Shown: in pieces, positions 28,201 through 37,833 of the stretch
Position numbering within the stretch: the first letter of the stretch is position 1
Layout of the letters: the number at the start of each line of letters is the position of its first letter
Origin: Utricularia gibba
Lineage: Eukaryota > Streptophyta > Magnoliopsida > Lamiales > Lentibulariaceae
Direction: 5' to 3'
NCBI GenBank assembly: GCA_002189035.1
Contig: CM007990.1
Location: 4,774,001-4,838,000 of the forward strand
Length of the DNA: 64,000 nucleotides
The notes under the pieces: generated by a model
Database searches by the model: none
Told to the model about the DNA's origin: nothing
What the model saw: the letters and a program-made list of their open reading frames with translations, nothing else
Program-made: the position numbers and the translations under genes

Positions 28201-29227
28201 TCTATCATCAGACCACACTTTCCTTTTGTGAAGATCACACACGGTAATCAGAGCTCTCTTGGCCCTTGCCTCGTCATCTTGCTGAGAAAATTAAACATTA
28301 TACATACAAACATAAAAAACGGGCAAACTAACTCTCACAGAGATAAATATACCTCTAGCATTCCAAACAATATTTTCTGAAGTGCCTTATTCCTGGGATC
28401 ATTCTTATGCTTTTGGTTCATACGTCTGATCCAGTGAATAACATGAGAGCAGGCCAATTTCCTCAATTGTCTATCCCCTAGTGTCTGAAGCTCCATGAAC
28501 ACGGAAGCGCATCGGACATATCAATTATCTACAACAGGAATAGCGCACAGAAAGAATTGCAGATAGAGTTAGCTTATTATAGCAGTATTAACAAAACAGG
28601 GTTCTCGTTTCTCGCAGTAACCCGTTGTTGTAATTTGCACCATGCACATTTCAAATCACAATTACTTGGCGACAAAGACAAATAACGCAAGCTGCAACAT
28701 TTGGACACACAGCATCATATATTCACCAGAGTAAATATAAAAAAGGATAAAAGAAAAGAAGAATACTTCTCTCATTACATTACAAGCATCAATCCACAGA
28801 ACATCAAGAGACCGACCTTTCTGTTAATCATGAGTATCAAGGACTGTGTCACATGCAGTCGAAGTCCAGATGGAATGTTGCGGGCTGAAGTTTCAAGAAA
28901 TCGGAGCAATTCAATTGGAAAATTGGCCAACTCTTTTCGGTAGAATGGAGTAACATGGGCTAGAAACATTGCCCGATCAGCCAAGTCTTTAGATATAGTC
29001 ATGTCAGCCGGTATTCCACTGAGAGAGGTAAAGTTCAACGCAGCTTGCTGCTGAAACAATTCTAGAGACGATAGAAACTGGCTATAAATTAGTTTCATCT
29101 CCGACGAATAGCCTTCCGGGTCCGCTTTAATCTTAGATTGCAAACTTGTGAGGCTAAGCTTTTCCGAATCCTGTCCAGAAGCGGATATCGAATCCGCTGT
29201 GAACTCTGTGAACGTCGACGACGCCAT
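25237..29227 (-). CDS. SDA1: SDA1 homologue, 60S ribosome biogenesis factor
   Basis: SDA1 is a nucleolar protein needed for 60S subunit maturation and export in yeast; plants carry close homologues. The start at 29227 gives MASSTFTEF; an upstream in-frame ATG-like start at 29260 would add eleven residues. The first exon has SEKLSLTSLQSKIKADPEGY, FQQQAALNFTSLSG and DRAMFLAHVTPFYRKELANFP. Later exons give RKVWSDDRTANAICMASFHASPR, VLSFLLDLEKIEDDEDTDDSGSED, SSKKKKKAKLQRVIRSMKKQ, NYYSPLNNLKDAQ, HQWDVINLLAAAVQACHDMVPPD, VNQFVHDRSRPE and LTEDLLQDLVLYRKSHEKAVSS. A very acidic block (26420-26090) precedes RKRKLPDFEEQL. The C-terminus is basic, ending SKMAKSRQEKKLKQRSGKQF and KKAWK at 25237. There are many short introns. 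I saw no frame breaks in the exons checked. Confidence 0.93.
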
Positions 29228-29450
29228 CGCCGGCGGAGACAATATGTTTTCGGAAGACAAAACCCTGGAATCTTAGCACCAGGGCCGGTATAGATAATTA
29301 TTTACTTATTGGAAAAAAGAGATTCGAGAGGGCTACATGGCCCGTTTGTTGAATAAGGCCGACACCAGCCCATTTTCTTTCATGGGCCTTGGCCCATCAT
29401 ATTGAAAAATAATATATATTCTTTAATGTGCTCAGACCAGACGGGCCTAA

Positions 29451-29480
29451 GAGCATCTCCATCGCTGGGCGCCCAAATCC
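29451..29480 (+). repeat. Left terminal inverted repeat of the Harbinger element
   Basis: Starts GAGCAT and contains CATCGCTG and CGCCCAAA, all shared with the reverse complement of 33128-33157. It is preceded directly by TAA at 29448-29450. Confidence 0.9.
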
Positions 29481-30153
29481 CATGTGGCACACACCTCAGC
29501 TTTGTCCGTCATTATTATTGGTCAGGTCACCAATGTGATGACAACAAATGTACGGAAAAAAAAGTCCTCGGACCTTTTATATCCGTGGACAAAACCTTAT
29601 GTTGCTCTAAACCTAATTCATATTCTCTATCTTTTTTCCATCTTCCGTTTGTCTTCCGTTCGCAGTTTCATCAAATTTCTTCCAAGTAACAAATATGTTT
29701 TTGAATTTCATAAAATCTTACCCATAAGTACTTTAAAGATGTGGGTATTGTTAATTTCTTTATTAATGCTTATTTTGGGATCATAAGTTATGTATTTGTT
29801 TTTTTAAAACCTTAAATCTAATAAAATTGATTATATTTGTCTAATTTGTGTTTGTGAAGTAGTTATATTACTATTTGAAAATCATTTATATTTTTTTACA
29901 CTACTAGAATTATTTGAACAACTAAACATGATGTAGAATTATTTTTTAGAAATTATACAATGCATTTTATTTAATTTTTTTCATTTATCATTATTTTCAT
30001 GTCAAAGCTCCTCCAATTTTATGAATGTTCATTAATTGATCTGAATTTGCTTACATGAAATTAAGTTGATTTATTTATGTGTTAGTTTGGGATATTTGAT
30101 GGTATTGTTTGTGTTTATATTGTTTATATATATTTTACATTTTTTTTCATGTA

Positions 30154-31174
30154 GGTACAATGAGTTTGATGGCAAGATGACTGATGAAGAAATTAGCATT
30201 TTACTTTCAGCTTGGTTAAACACTTATGTTAATCCAATTTCTGGCAACTCTCAAAAATCAGAATCTTTTTGGAAAGCTATAGCTTCCTTCTACTGTGATG
30301 CAATAAAAACCAACACCAGCAATGCAAAGTTTCGAGATTCTGAAGCATTAAGGAAGAAATAGGGAAAGTTAAATGCAGATGTGCAGCATTTTTCCGGCAT
30401 ATATGATGGTATTGAACGTAGGCATCCTAGCGGTCACAGTAACAATGATTTCATTGACATGGCTTTGAAGCAATACAAGGAGGTACTTCGCAAACCTTTC
30501 GTGTATTTGGAAGCTTGGAAGATATTGCGTGATCAACCAAAGTGGAGAACGGTAAAGTTTTTTTCTTGTATTATATCTAACCATTAATTTTAGTAACCTA
30601 TTGTTTGACACTCTATACAGGATATAGACAATACAAGAAAGAAGAAAAAGAAAATAAACACAACATCAGATTCCTCATCAGAACAATCTACTATGGCTCC
30701 AAACATGGAAGAAAAAGAGGATTCAGAGACTCTAACTCTGGAGCGTCCCATTGGTCAAAAGAGTGCTAAAAAACGTCTACTTCGAGGAAGTCCTTCAAGA
30801 GGTATTTCTGAAGAGAAAATAGCTGCAGTGGAACTTTTGACTGACAAATTAGATGGATATAGATTGGAGATGACAAGACACAATGACATATTTTAACAAC
30901 ATATATCTGTTAACAATGCACAAGTTTTAGTCAACTCCGCACATGAGTTGAGGCTATTGATCGATATGGATATGTCAAAGATGAATGACTTACAGAAGAA
31001 GTTGTACACTGAGGCATGTAGTCGTGCATTATCTGGTATGACTACTTCAGGTTCTATTCCTGATAAGCCTTTATCAAACACTGAGATTGGACCTACAAAT
31101 CAGCTTAGATCGACATCCCAGGACAACTTTCAGGAGCCACTTGTTGATTTTAGTGATGACTTAGATCTTTTGTG
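30154..31174 (+). pseudogene. Harbinger accessory Myb/SANT-like protein, degenerate
   Basis: This is the DNA-binding partner that plant PIF/Harbinger elements encode beside the transposase. The recognisable part starts after a splice acceptor near 30154 with KMTDEEISILLSAWLNTY and SESFWKAIASFY, the SANT/Myb-like helices. It continues through GKLNADVQHFSGIYDGIERR, FIDMALKQYKEV and LEAWKILRDQPKW, a combination common in plant proteins with a NAM-associated C-terminal domain. After a small intron a Lys-rich stretch leads into KSAKKRLLRGSPSRG and a C-terminal helical region ending at 31174. Two in-frame stops interrupt it, TAG at 30360-30362 (just before GKLNADV) and TAA at 30894-30896. The first exon is not recognisable to me. 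Confidence 0.75.
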
Positions 31175-31330
31175 ATTTCTTGGATTTTTAATTATTGTTG
31201 TTTAGGACTTTTATGACTTTAATAGTATTGTAGTGGGATTTGGATTGTGAATTACTATTTTTAATCATTTACATGTTTTTTAGGAGTGATACAAATAATA
31301 TTACCATAGCATATAACCTAAAAGATTTCT

Positions 31331-31535
31331 ACCTACCACGTTTACCAAATTTATCAAAGTAACACGCTAACTAAAATACTTTTACCTACCATACCTACCA
31401 AAGTAATGCAACAAACGAAAGTTCTCTACCTACCACACCTACCAAATTAGTGCACCAACTGAAAGTCTTTTACCTACCACACCTACTGAAGTAGTACACC
31501 AATCGAAAGTCCTCTACCAACCACACCTACCACAA
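31331..31535 (+). repeat. 44-bp tandem array inside the Harbinger element
   Basis: Units starting ACCTACCA/ACCAACCA occur at 31331, 31384, 31428, 31472 and 31516: spacing 53, then 44, 44, 44. Each unit contains an ACC-rich head (ACCTACCACACCTACC), a variable GTAATGCA/GTAGTACA-type middle and a CGAAAGTCCTCT/CTGAAAGTCTTTT tail. The array lies between the two transposon genes, just upstream of the transposase start at 31591, so it could carry promoter sites for the transposase or binding sites for the Myb-like partner; that role is inferred. Confidence 0.85.
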
Positions 31536-31590
31536 TATTTTTAATTTATATTAACTTATATATATACCATAGCACGAAAGTTCTTTCACA

Positions 31591-32773
31591 ATGGATCCTC
31601 ACAACTCCAGCAATATTCCATTCCCAAATGTTCATTTCGATCCGAATGATATTCCATTCTTTATGCCTAGCCATAGTGATGTTATCATTGATGATGTTGA
31701 AGCTGTTGTTGATTTATTGGAAGATGAACCAAATCCGTCTCGAAAGCAAAGAGGAAAGCGTGCATATATTGATCGTGATAGTGAGATGGGCAACACTCGT
31801 TTGGTAGCAGATTATTTCTCTATTAATGCTACATACACTGATCAAATGTTTCGTTGTCGTTTCAGAATGCGTCGTAGTTTGTTTGAGCGTATTATGTGCA
31901 GTGTTCGGGAAGTAGATCCATATTTACAAGAAAGCATTGATGCAACAGGCCGTGTCTCATTAACTACAATGCAAAAGTGCACTACTGCTATGCGAATGAT
32001 GGCTTATGGATATGGTGCTGACGCTTGTGATGAATATTTTCGAATTGGTGAATCTACTGTCCTCAAATGCTTAAGATCTTTTGTATCTGCAATTCGTATT
32101 GTATTCGAGACAGAATATATAAGGCGTCCCAATTCAAGTGATATTCAAAAATTGCTTTTATGGGGAGAGGAAAGAGGATTCCCAAGCATGCTCGGAAGTA
32201 TAGATTGCATGCATTGGGAGTGGAAGAATTGTCCAGTGGCTTGGAAAGGTCAATATAGTCGTGGGCATGGTTCGTCTACTATTATCCTAGAGGCTGTAGC
32301 CTCAAAGGATACTTGGATATGACATTCTTTCTTTGGAACTCCTGGTTCTAATAATGATCTGAATGTGTTGTCCCATTCACCTTTATTCGATGATTTGCAT
32401 CAAGGTATTGCCCCTCCGGTCGAATACTTTGTAAATGGGAAGAAATATGACATGGTATATTATTTAGCTGATGGTATTTATCCTGAATGGCCTGTTTTCA
32501 TGAAGACTATCACTCTTCCATAAAATCCGAAAACAAGGTTATTTGCTGCTATTCAAGAAAGTACAAGGAAGAGCATTTGGAGTGCTTCAAACAAGATTTG
32601 GGATCATTTACTCACCAGCTCGAGTATGGGATCATCAAACGCTTATCGATATTATGTATGCGGCAATAATTTTACACAATATGATAGTAGAAGATGAAGG
32701 TGATGAGGATCAGCCAAGCCCTGAAGATTATGATCAAGTTAATGTTGGACAACTGCCCAATCGTCTAGGATAG
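31591..32773 (+). pseudogene. PIF/Harbinger DDE transposase (HARBI1-like), degenerate
   Basis: The open part (31591-32322) encodes an acidic N-terminus, then a helix-turn-helix-like region (FRMRRSLFERIMCSV, MRMMAYGYGADACDEYFRIG, STVLKCLRSF) and the start of the DDE fold with the first Asp in LGSIDCMHWEWKNCPVAWKG (residue about 205). The frame is broken by TGA at 32320-32322, where the family normally has Trp before HSFFGTPGSNNDLNVL (which carries the second Asp), and by TAA at 32521-32523. A frameshift near 32570 then leads into RAFGVLQTRFGIIY and HNMIVEDEGDEDQ, ending at 32773. The shift falls where the family usually has a VERAFG-like box with an acidic residue, so the third catalytic residue may also be lost. 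It cannot make a working transposase as written. Confidence 0.88.
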
Positions 32774-33127
32774 AATATTCAAGCTTTTGAAGACTATCTT
32801 GGTAGAGTTATAAAATCCAGAGAAAAAACGTTGCACAAACAACTCAAGACGGACTTGATCGATCACATTTGAGCTAAATTTGGTTAATTTAAAGTATCTA
32901 ATATTAAGTTGTTTCTCATATTATGTTGTATGGTTGTTGTATTTTTAAGTAATAAATAATAAATTTAAATAATATAAAATTGATAAATGTTAATTATTCA
33001 ATAAGAAAATGTACGGACACCAATGTGAAAAAGAATGGAAAGATGATGTGTAATTTTTAATATTAAATTTTAATTAAAATAAATGTGATGTGGAAGATAG
33101 AGAATATGATATTTAAAAAAAATTAAT

Positions 33128-33157
33128 TGGTTTGGGCGGACAGCGATGTGAATGCTC
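33128..33157 (-). repeat. Right terminal inverted repeat of the Harbinger element
   Basis: Read on the minus strand it shares GAGCAT, CATCGCTG and CGCCCAAA with the left end, with about six differences over 30 positions. It is followed directly by TAA at 33158-33160. Confidence 0.9.
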
Positions 33158-33160
33158 TAA

Positions 33161-33860
33161 GATTCTTGGCTGTCCATGGCGGTGGCCCATTCTACTCGCG
33201 CCGGATTCTCGTGGTCAAAATGGAACTCACTCAAAGAACAGTCTGTGCGGTGCTGCTGGATTTTCTTTTTCATCGCTGCAGGAGGAATAAGATGCTTGTG
33301 AATAGATCATTCAATAACATCGGGCCGACGATCGTCGGGTTGATATTTGAGGTACGTTTTGAACGGAACTGTTTCTCCAGTTACGGTTTGTGGTGTTACC
33401 GTTGGAGTTGGCTTAGGCATTAATGTGCAATTTTACCTTAGTATCCGTTGGCCGCATGAAGTTGTACTGCTCAATCTATGCAGCTGTTTTAGGAGACGTA
33501 TTTCATCCGGAGGAACTTGCTAGTCCTGAGAGATGCTGGCATTTGTTTCAGGGAAAATGAGAGTACCTGAGAAATTGTATGCTGCCTAAACATTGCGTAT
33601 TTGTCATTGATAAGAGCTTCTCTCTTTTTCTAAATAGACTGGCCGGTCTGTGGAGCCCTTGGATTACAGTTGAATTTCATTTTGCCGAAGTGTTGTAATT
33701 TCTCTGGAGGTGTTGTTTACAAAGATCGCCCTTTTGAAGGGGACTTGTGGAAGTGATTGCAGGCGGGGATCAGATGGTAGATTGATTTTCCTACCCTGTT
33801 GCCACATCTGAATGCCTTGAAGACACTTAAAATGCACTAAGGAAAATTCAATATTTCATT
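33161..33860. other. Region between Harbinger element and GH5 gene
   Basis: Contains a 41-codon open frame at 33176-33301 (listed separately), a GT donor-like site near 33351, and transcribed-looking T-rich sequence up to the 3' end of the GH5 gene. No known family seen. Confidence 0.4.
33176..33301 (+). CDS. Doubtful 41-residue ORF beside the transposon
   Basis: Starts ATGGCGGTGGCC 16 bp after the right target duplication and encodes MAVAHSTRAGFSWSKWNSLK followed by a Cys- and Phe-rich tail. I do not recognise it. The ATG context (TCCATGGCGG) is good for plant translation and the position would make it head-to-head with SDA1 if the transposon were absent. It may be the first exon of a spliced transcript, or no gene at all. 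Confidence 0.2.
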   Translation: MAVAHSTRAGFSWSKWNSLKEQSVRCCWIFFFIAAGGIRCL

Positions 33861-36085
33861 TCATAGCATGAAGTGTCCTAGGAAGCTTTTTCCAACTAGC
33901 TTCACTATGGTATTTATCTTAGTGAGGATGCTACTTCTTTTTTCAGATCGTGTGCTATCTACAATCTTGAACCACTGTCTTCCAGGATCGCAAGGGCTGT
34001 TTTTTTCCAAGCATATGCAACTTTCCGTGACAATATTATTGTTTGAGTCCGCAGCCAGGCATACCTTTGACCCGTCTTCAAGGTTCGTCGATAAATGCAT
34101 CTTTGAGTTGGAAATAGCTTCCCATTTTGTACCATTGCCGTTACAAAGGATGGTCAATTTCGCAGGCTCCCCCAACTTCTCTCCCTGTACGCAGAAATAC
34201 GTCCCTGTGACAGTCAAGGTATGCTGGGCGCTATAACTCCATGATTCAGCTTCTGAGCATTGGCGCAAAACCAGTGGTTCCAACCATGAGGTTTTCGTGA
34301 CACAGAGACCTGTTGATGGATGAAAAAGTACTTTATGCAGAGTTGCCTCCTCATATCCCGGCCCTGCAATGTCAAATCATGTCTGGCTTGTGTTTTTATG
34401 ACGGTGAGTTTTTGATAAACATTCAGATTTTGGGGGAACACAGATACCTCTGAACGGATATTGAAGGGCAGATATCTTGTCTAGTATAGTCTGGTTTCGA
34501 ATTTGAGACCAATTCCAGTTGTAAACTCCGTAAGTTTCTTCCTCCCCAATTGTCCCTTCTCTAATGTAGTAACTGCCTTGTAGTGCCCACAGCGCCCAGT
34601 CCAAATCTTTCTCAGCTGCCCACCCATGAAGCAGTTCAAGTACCTGTTGTCATTTACATTGGTGCCCCTCATGTCCACCCCAAACTCACTTATAAATAAG
34701 GGGTAGCCCTGGTCTGACAAAAAGCCCCCCTTCCACATTATATCTCCACCACCTGCCGCAAACTTGGTTGGGGTTACTGTTTTCCCAAGCCTGCCCACTC
34801 GAGAAGCCATACCAGTGCAGCTCGAAGACTAGCTTGCCTGAAAAAGTTAATTTGACCTTTCTGAGGTGAAGAAATGTGAAATCTCGGTCATAAGATAGGC
34901 CGGATAAAATGACAAGAACGTCCGGGTTGGCTTTGTGAACTGCCTCAGCTCCGTTCTGCATGTACCTGCTCCATGGCAACCTTGAGACTCCAATACCTTA
35001 CTGTAGGAACTGAAATGTATGAGGTATGTGATCAATACCTGTACCAGTCGATAAAGTTTTGCCTTGGGCCCCTTAGCTCATTCCTCAGACTCATTGCAAT
35101 GACATTCTTTGTATCATTGAAGGTGGTGGCAACTTTAGTGAGGCCCTGAATCCAAAGCTTAGGATCGAAGTACTTGTCTCCGAAAAATCCATTTCCATCG
35201 GTGTTGCTGCAACACCACCCGGGCTTGCTCGTATGGTTATCTAGAATGATCATCACGTTCTTCCTTGCTAGACTTGCTACCACTGCCTGATAGTAACCCA
35301 TGTTCCATTGATAATTTAGATTAGTGGTTAGTATTTTTCTTCGTCAGCCTTGACAACTTATCTGCTAGCGTTGAAAAGGTAAGTGGTGTCTGGGACATGT
35401 TCGTGTTCCCCACCTCTATGAATGCCTAATAAATGCCGTCACCTACAGGTTCCCTTTGCATTATTTTATGATGTGATCAGTAGCTATCATATGTTTCTTG
35501 ATTGAACTTCTTACTAGTTTCTTTTCTTCTTCTTTTTTTTTTTTGTTTTTTTTTTTTGCTACCTCTTGAACATAACGAAGAAACAGTAGCAGCAAGAAAA
35601 CAAGAGTGTGATCCCTTTTTTCCAGGCTAAAATCAAGTCTTGTGCTTTTCTTTTCTTCTTTTGACTGGAGAATTATTAACAGGTAACAGAGTTTGTGACC
35701 TTACCTGGTAAGCATTGATGAGAGGGAGATCAATGATGGAGGGGTTGTTCGCCTGAAGTCCCTCCAAGGCCTCATTCAATCCAAGGTTTGTGAATGATTC
35801 TCTAACAGTAAGCGATGCAATTGTATCATTTGTAAACAGGAAAAGCGGCCAAGTTAGCCTAACACAGTTGAATCCCATATCTCTGATCTGCTGTGAAATC
35901 TCATCAACAGAGTGATAGCTTAGACCCTCAGCCACCACAGCATCAAGATGAGATGGCCAGTTCACACATGCCAGCTTCACCCGTCGCCCCGATCCATCCA
36001 CAATCCACCGGGATGACGTCCACAACGGCTGACCTGCAGCCAGACCGATCAAGAGACCAACCAAGACAGGTAAGAACTTCACCAT
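33861..36085 (-). CDS. Secreted glycoside hydrolase family 5 (cellulase-like), two apparent frameshifts
   Basis: Plant GH5 protein like Arabidopsis At1g13130/At3g26140, expected in the cell wall, with cellulase- or mannanase-type chemistry on an unknown substrate. The start at 36085 gives a signal peptide (MVKFLPVLVGLLIGLAAGQP), then GRRVKLACVNWPSHLDAVVAEGL and DMGFNCVRLTWPLFLF. Later exons give NVMIILDNHTSKPGWCCS and AMSLRNELRGPRQNF (the NE catalytic acid/base region). FELHWYGFSSGQAW and PLFISEFGVDMRGTN (second catalytic Glu) follow, then LDWALWALQGSYYIREG. The C-terminal part from about 34370 resembles a ricin-B-type beta-trefoil lectin domain ending with a QWF motif. The reading frame breaks twice: near 34745-34755 (before IMWKGGFL) and at 34623-34625 (before DLDWALWAL). 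At the second site one extra C in the run restores frame. Either these are sequence errors or the copy is failing. Confidence 0.82.
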
Positions 36086-37833
36086 TTTTTATGTCTAGAT
36101 TTCGTTGCATTGGTTTTTATAGCGAGAAAGTGGATAGCTACAGGTCTCTTTAGGAAAAGGGTGGCTTTGCTTGCCATCAACCCCATCCTCAGAATCATCA
36201 GAGACACAAATCACACGAGTTAGTTCTGCAAAGAATCCATTAGAATGCCTTTTAAGTGGCCGTAGATGGGAAGACTTGCAAGCCAAATACGGAGAAGGCG
36301 TCACGCAACGTTGCCATTGGTCTTTGAACGTATCTGGCCGCAGGTACTCCTCTTCCCCCCTATCCTGTTTGACTTCACTAAGACACGTGTTCTGATAGCA
36401 TCAATTCAACAACCAATAAGCAACTCTGCTGATGGATTTTGTCAAGTGCATGTTTTTCTCTATAAAATAAGTAATATCTGCTACAGCATCAAGTCACCAG
36501 CTGAGGGAAATTTGAGGGAGAACAAGACTGGCTAAATGGGTATTCCGGTAAAGGGGAAGACAAAAAAGCACCAGGGCATTTTTCATTCCTACCTTTATGC
36601 TCAAGTCATCACTTAAATACTCTCTCACACATATTACATTAAAAAAAAATTATATTTGGTCAGATTTTTCATACAATAGAAGAGTATAATCAGATTTCTA
36701 AATACCTTGGTCTTTCATGGATGAGTCATTTTGAAAATTGGAAATTCAATTTTATTATTGAATATGAATAAGTTATGTTTTAAAAAATTAGAAACAATTT
36801 TCATTTTTAATCAGTTCAAACATCTCAACTTTTAATTTTTCAAAAATAATGTTCAAAAATTTTTTTTTCAAAAAATTATATTAAATATAATAGAAATTAA
36901 AAATGGATTCAATGCAATTATGCAAGGACTAAGCATGCTACTGATACGGGCTCTTTGAGTGTCAAGAGAGAAGAGTGATTTAGAAAAATAGCAATATTTA
37001 TTTTATCTGATATATATTAAATTTAAAATTTATTAAAGAACATGATTATGTAAAGATGTTTATTATTATCTTTTAAAAGTAAAAGGAGTATAAAATGTAA
37101 AACTCTTATTATAAAATATAAATATTTTTTAAAATAAATAAATAATTATATTAATTGATTTCTCAAATATATTTAAATAATTAAACCATAAAATATATTA
37201 ACTCATAATTTATTATATTTTAGTTGAAATTAAAAAATTTGAGGAAAATTGTTCATTTTATTATAAATATTGCAAATTCTATTTCAAGGGTTCGCCGGTT
37301 TGGCGGATTTTCCGCAAGTACCCGAGTTTCTCAAAGCCGTTTGCTGGAAGCTCTCTCGCCTTGAGGCGGTGGCCGCGGCTGCCTCCGAAATTTTGTACAG
37401 GTTCGTCGCTGCGCTTTTGGATTGATGTTTTTTATGGTGCAAACTTTTTATTTAAATTCATAATTGCCGTTTAGAAACTCGGAATGTCAGTGGTGAAGGG
37501 AAGAAATGCTGCTTATATTCATGATGTGTTACTTTAACAATCGATTCTTTGCCAGTGTGCTTCATTCTGCTCTGTTCGAAAATATGAAAGGAACGCTTTG
37601 ATTTCCAGTTGGTGGGCCATTTTTAGATGGAAAGGAACGCTTCATTGAGTTCTGCGTCATAATGTGGATTGGCGTGGCAGATCACTTTTATATTCTAGTT
37701 ACGCCTAACCTTTCGAAATGTTTTAAATCTTTCGATCTGCATATTGTGGGCATTTTTTTTTCGTTTTTTGTTTCTTTACCTATGTATCTGTTTGGGCTCT
37801 TAGATATTTGGTTCTCTGAAAGCGAGGAAAAAT
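36086..37833. other. Divergent intergenic, GH5 / GLE1
   Basis: The first part holds the GH5 promoter, with a CTATAAAA-like box on the minus strand near 36114-36122. 36600-37270 is very AT-rich and featureless. From about 37280 GC content rises into what looks like the GLE1 5' leader with an intron ending before 37834. No gene seen. Confidence 0.5.

Larger units (their letters stand above)
29451..33157 (+). mobile_element. PIF/Harbinger DNA transposon, non-autonomous by decay
   Basis: A 3.7-kb element with both ends identifiable. The left end begins GAGCATCTCCATCGCTGGGC at 29451; the right end, read on the minus strand from 33157, begins GAGCATTCACATCGCTGTCC. The two ends match at roughly 24 of 30 positions. 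The element is flanked by the trinucleotide TAA on each side (29448-29450 and 33158-33160), which is the TWA target duplication typical of this superfamily. Inside lie the two expected genes in the same orientation, a Myb/SANT-like protein and a DDE transposase, both broken by stops. Between them is a 44-bp tandem array. The element lies about 220 bp upstream of the SDA1 start codon. Confidence 0.93.

Noticed and set aside
31331-31535. Regular 44-bp spacing looked at first like a CRISPR-style array
   Set aside because: The units are contiguous tandem copies without unique spacers, inside a plant transposon.
34847-35035. Separate minus-strand ORF starting MITYLIHFSSYSKVLE
   Set aside because: It is out of frame with GH5 exons over the same DNA and lacks motifs.
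36114-36122. TATA box for GH5
   Set aside because: The TATA-like sequence lies only about 30 bp from the start codon, leaving almost no leader; mentioned but not called as a feature.
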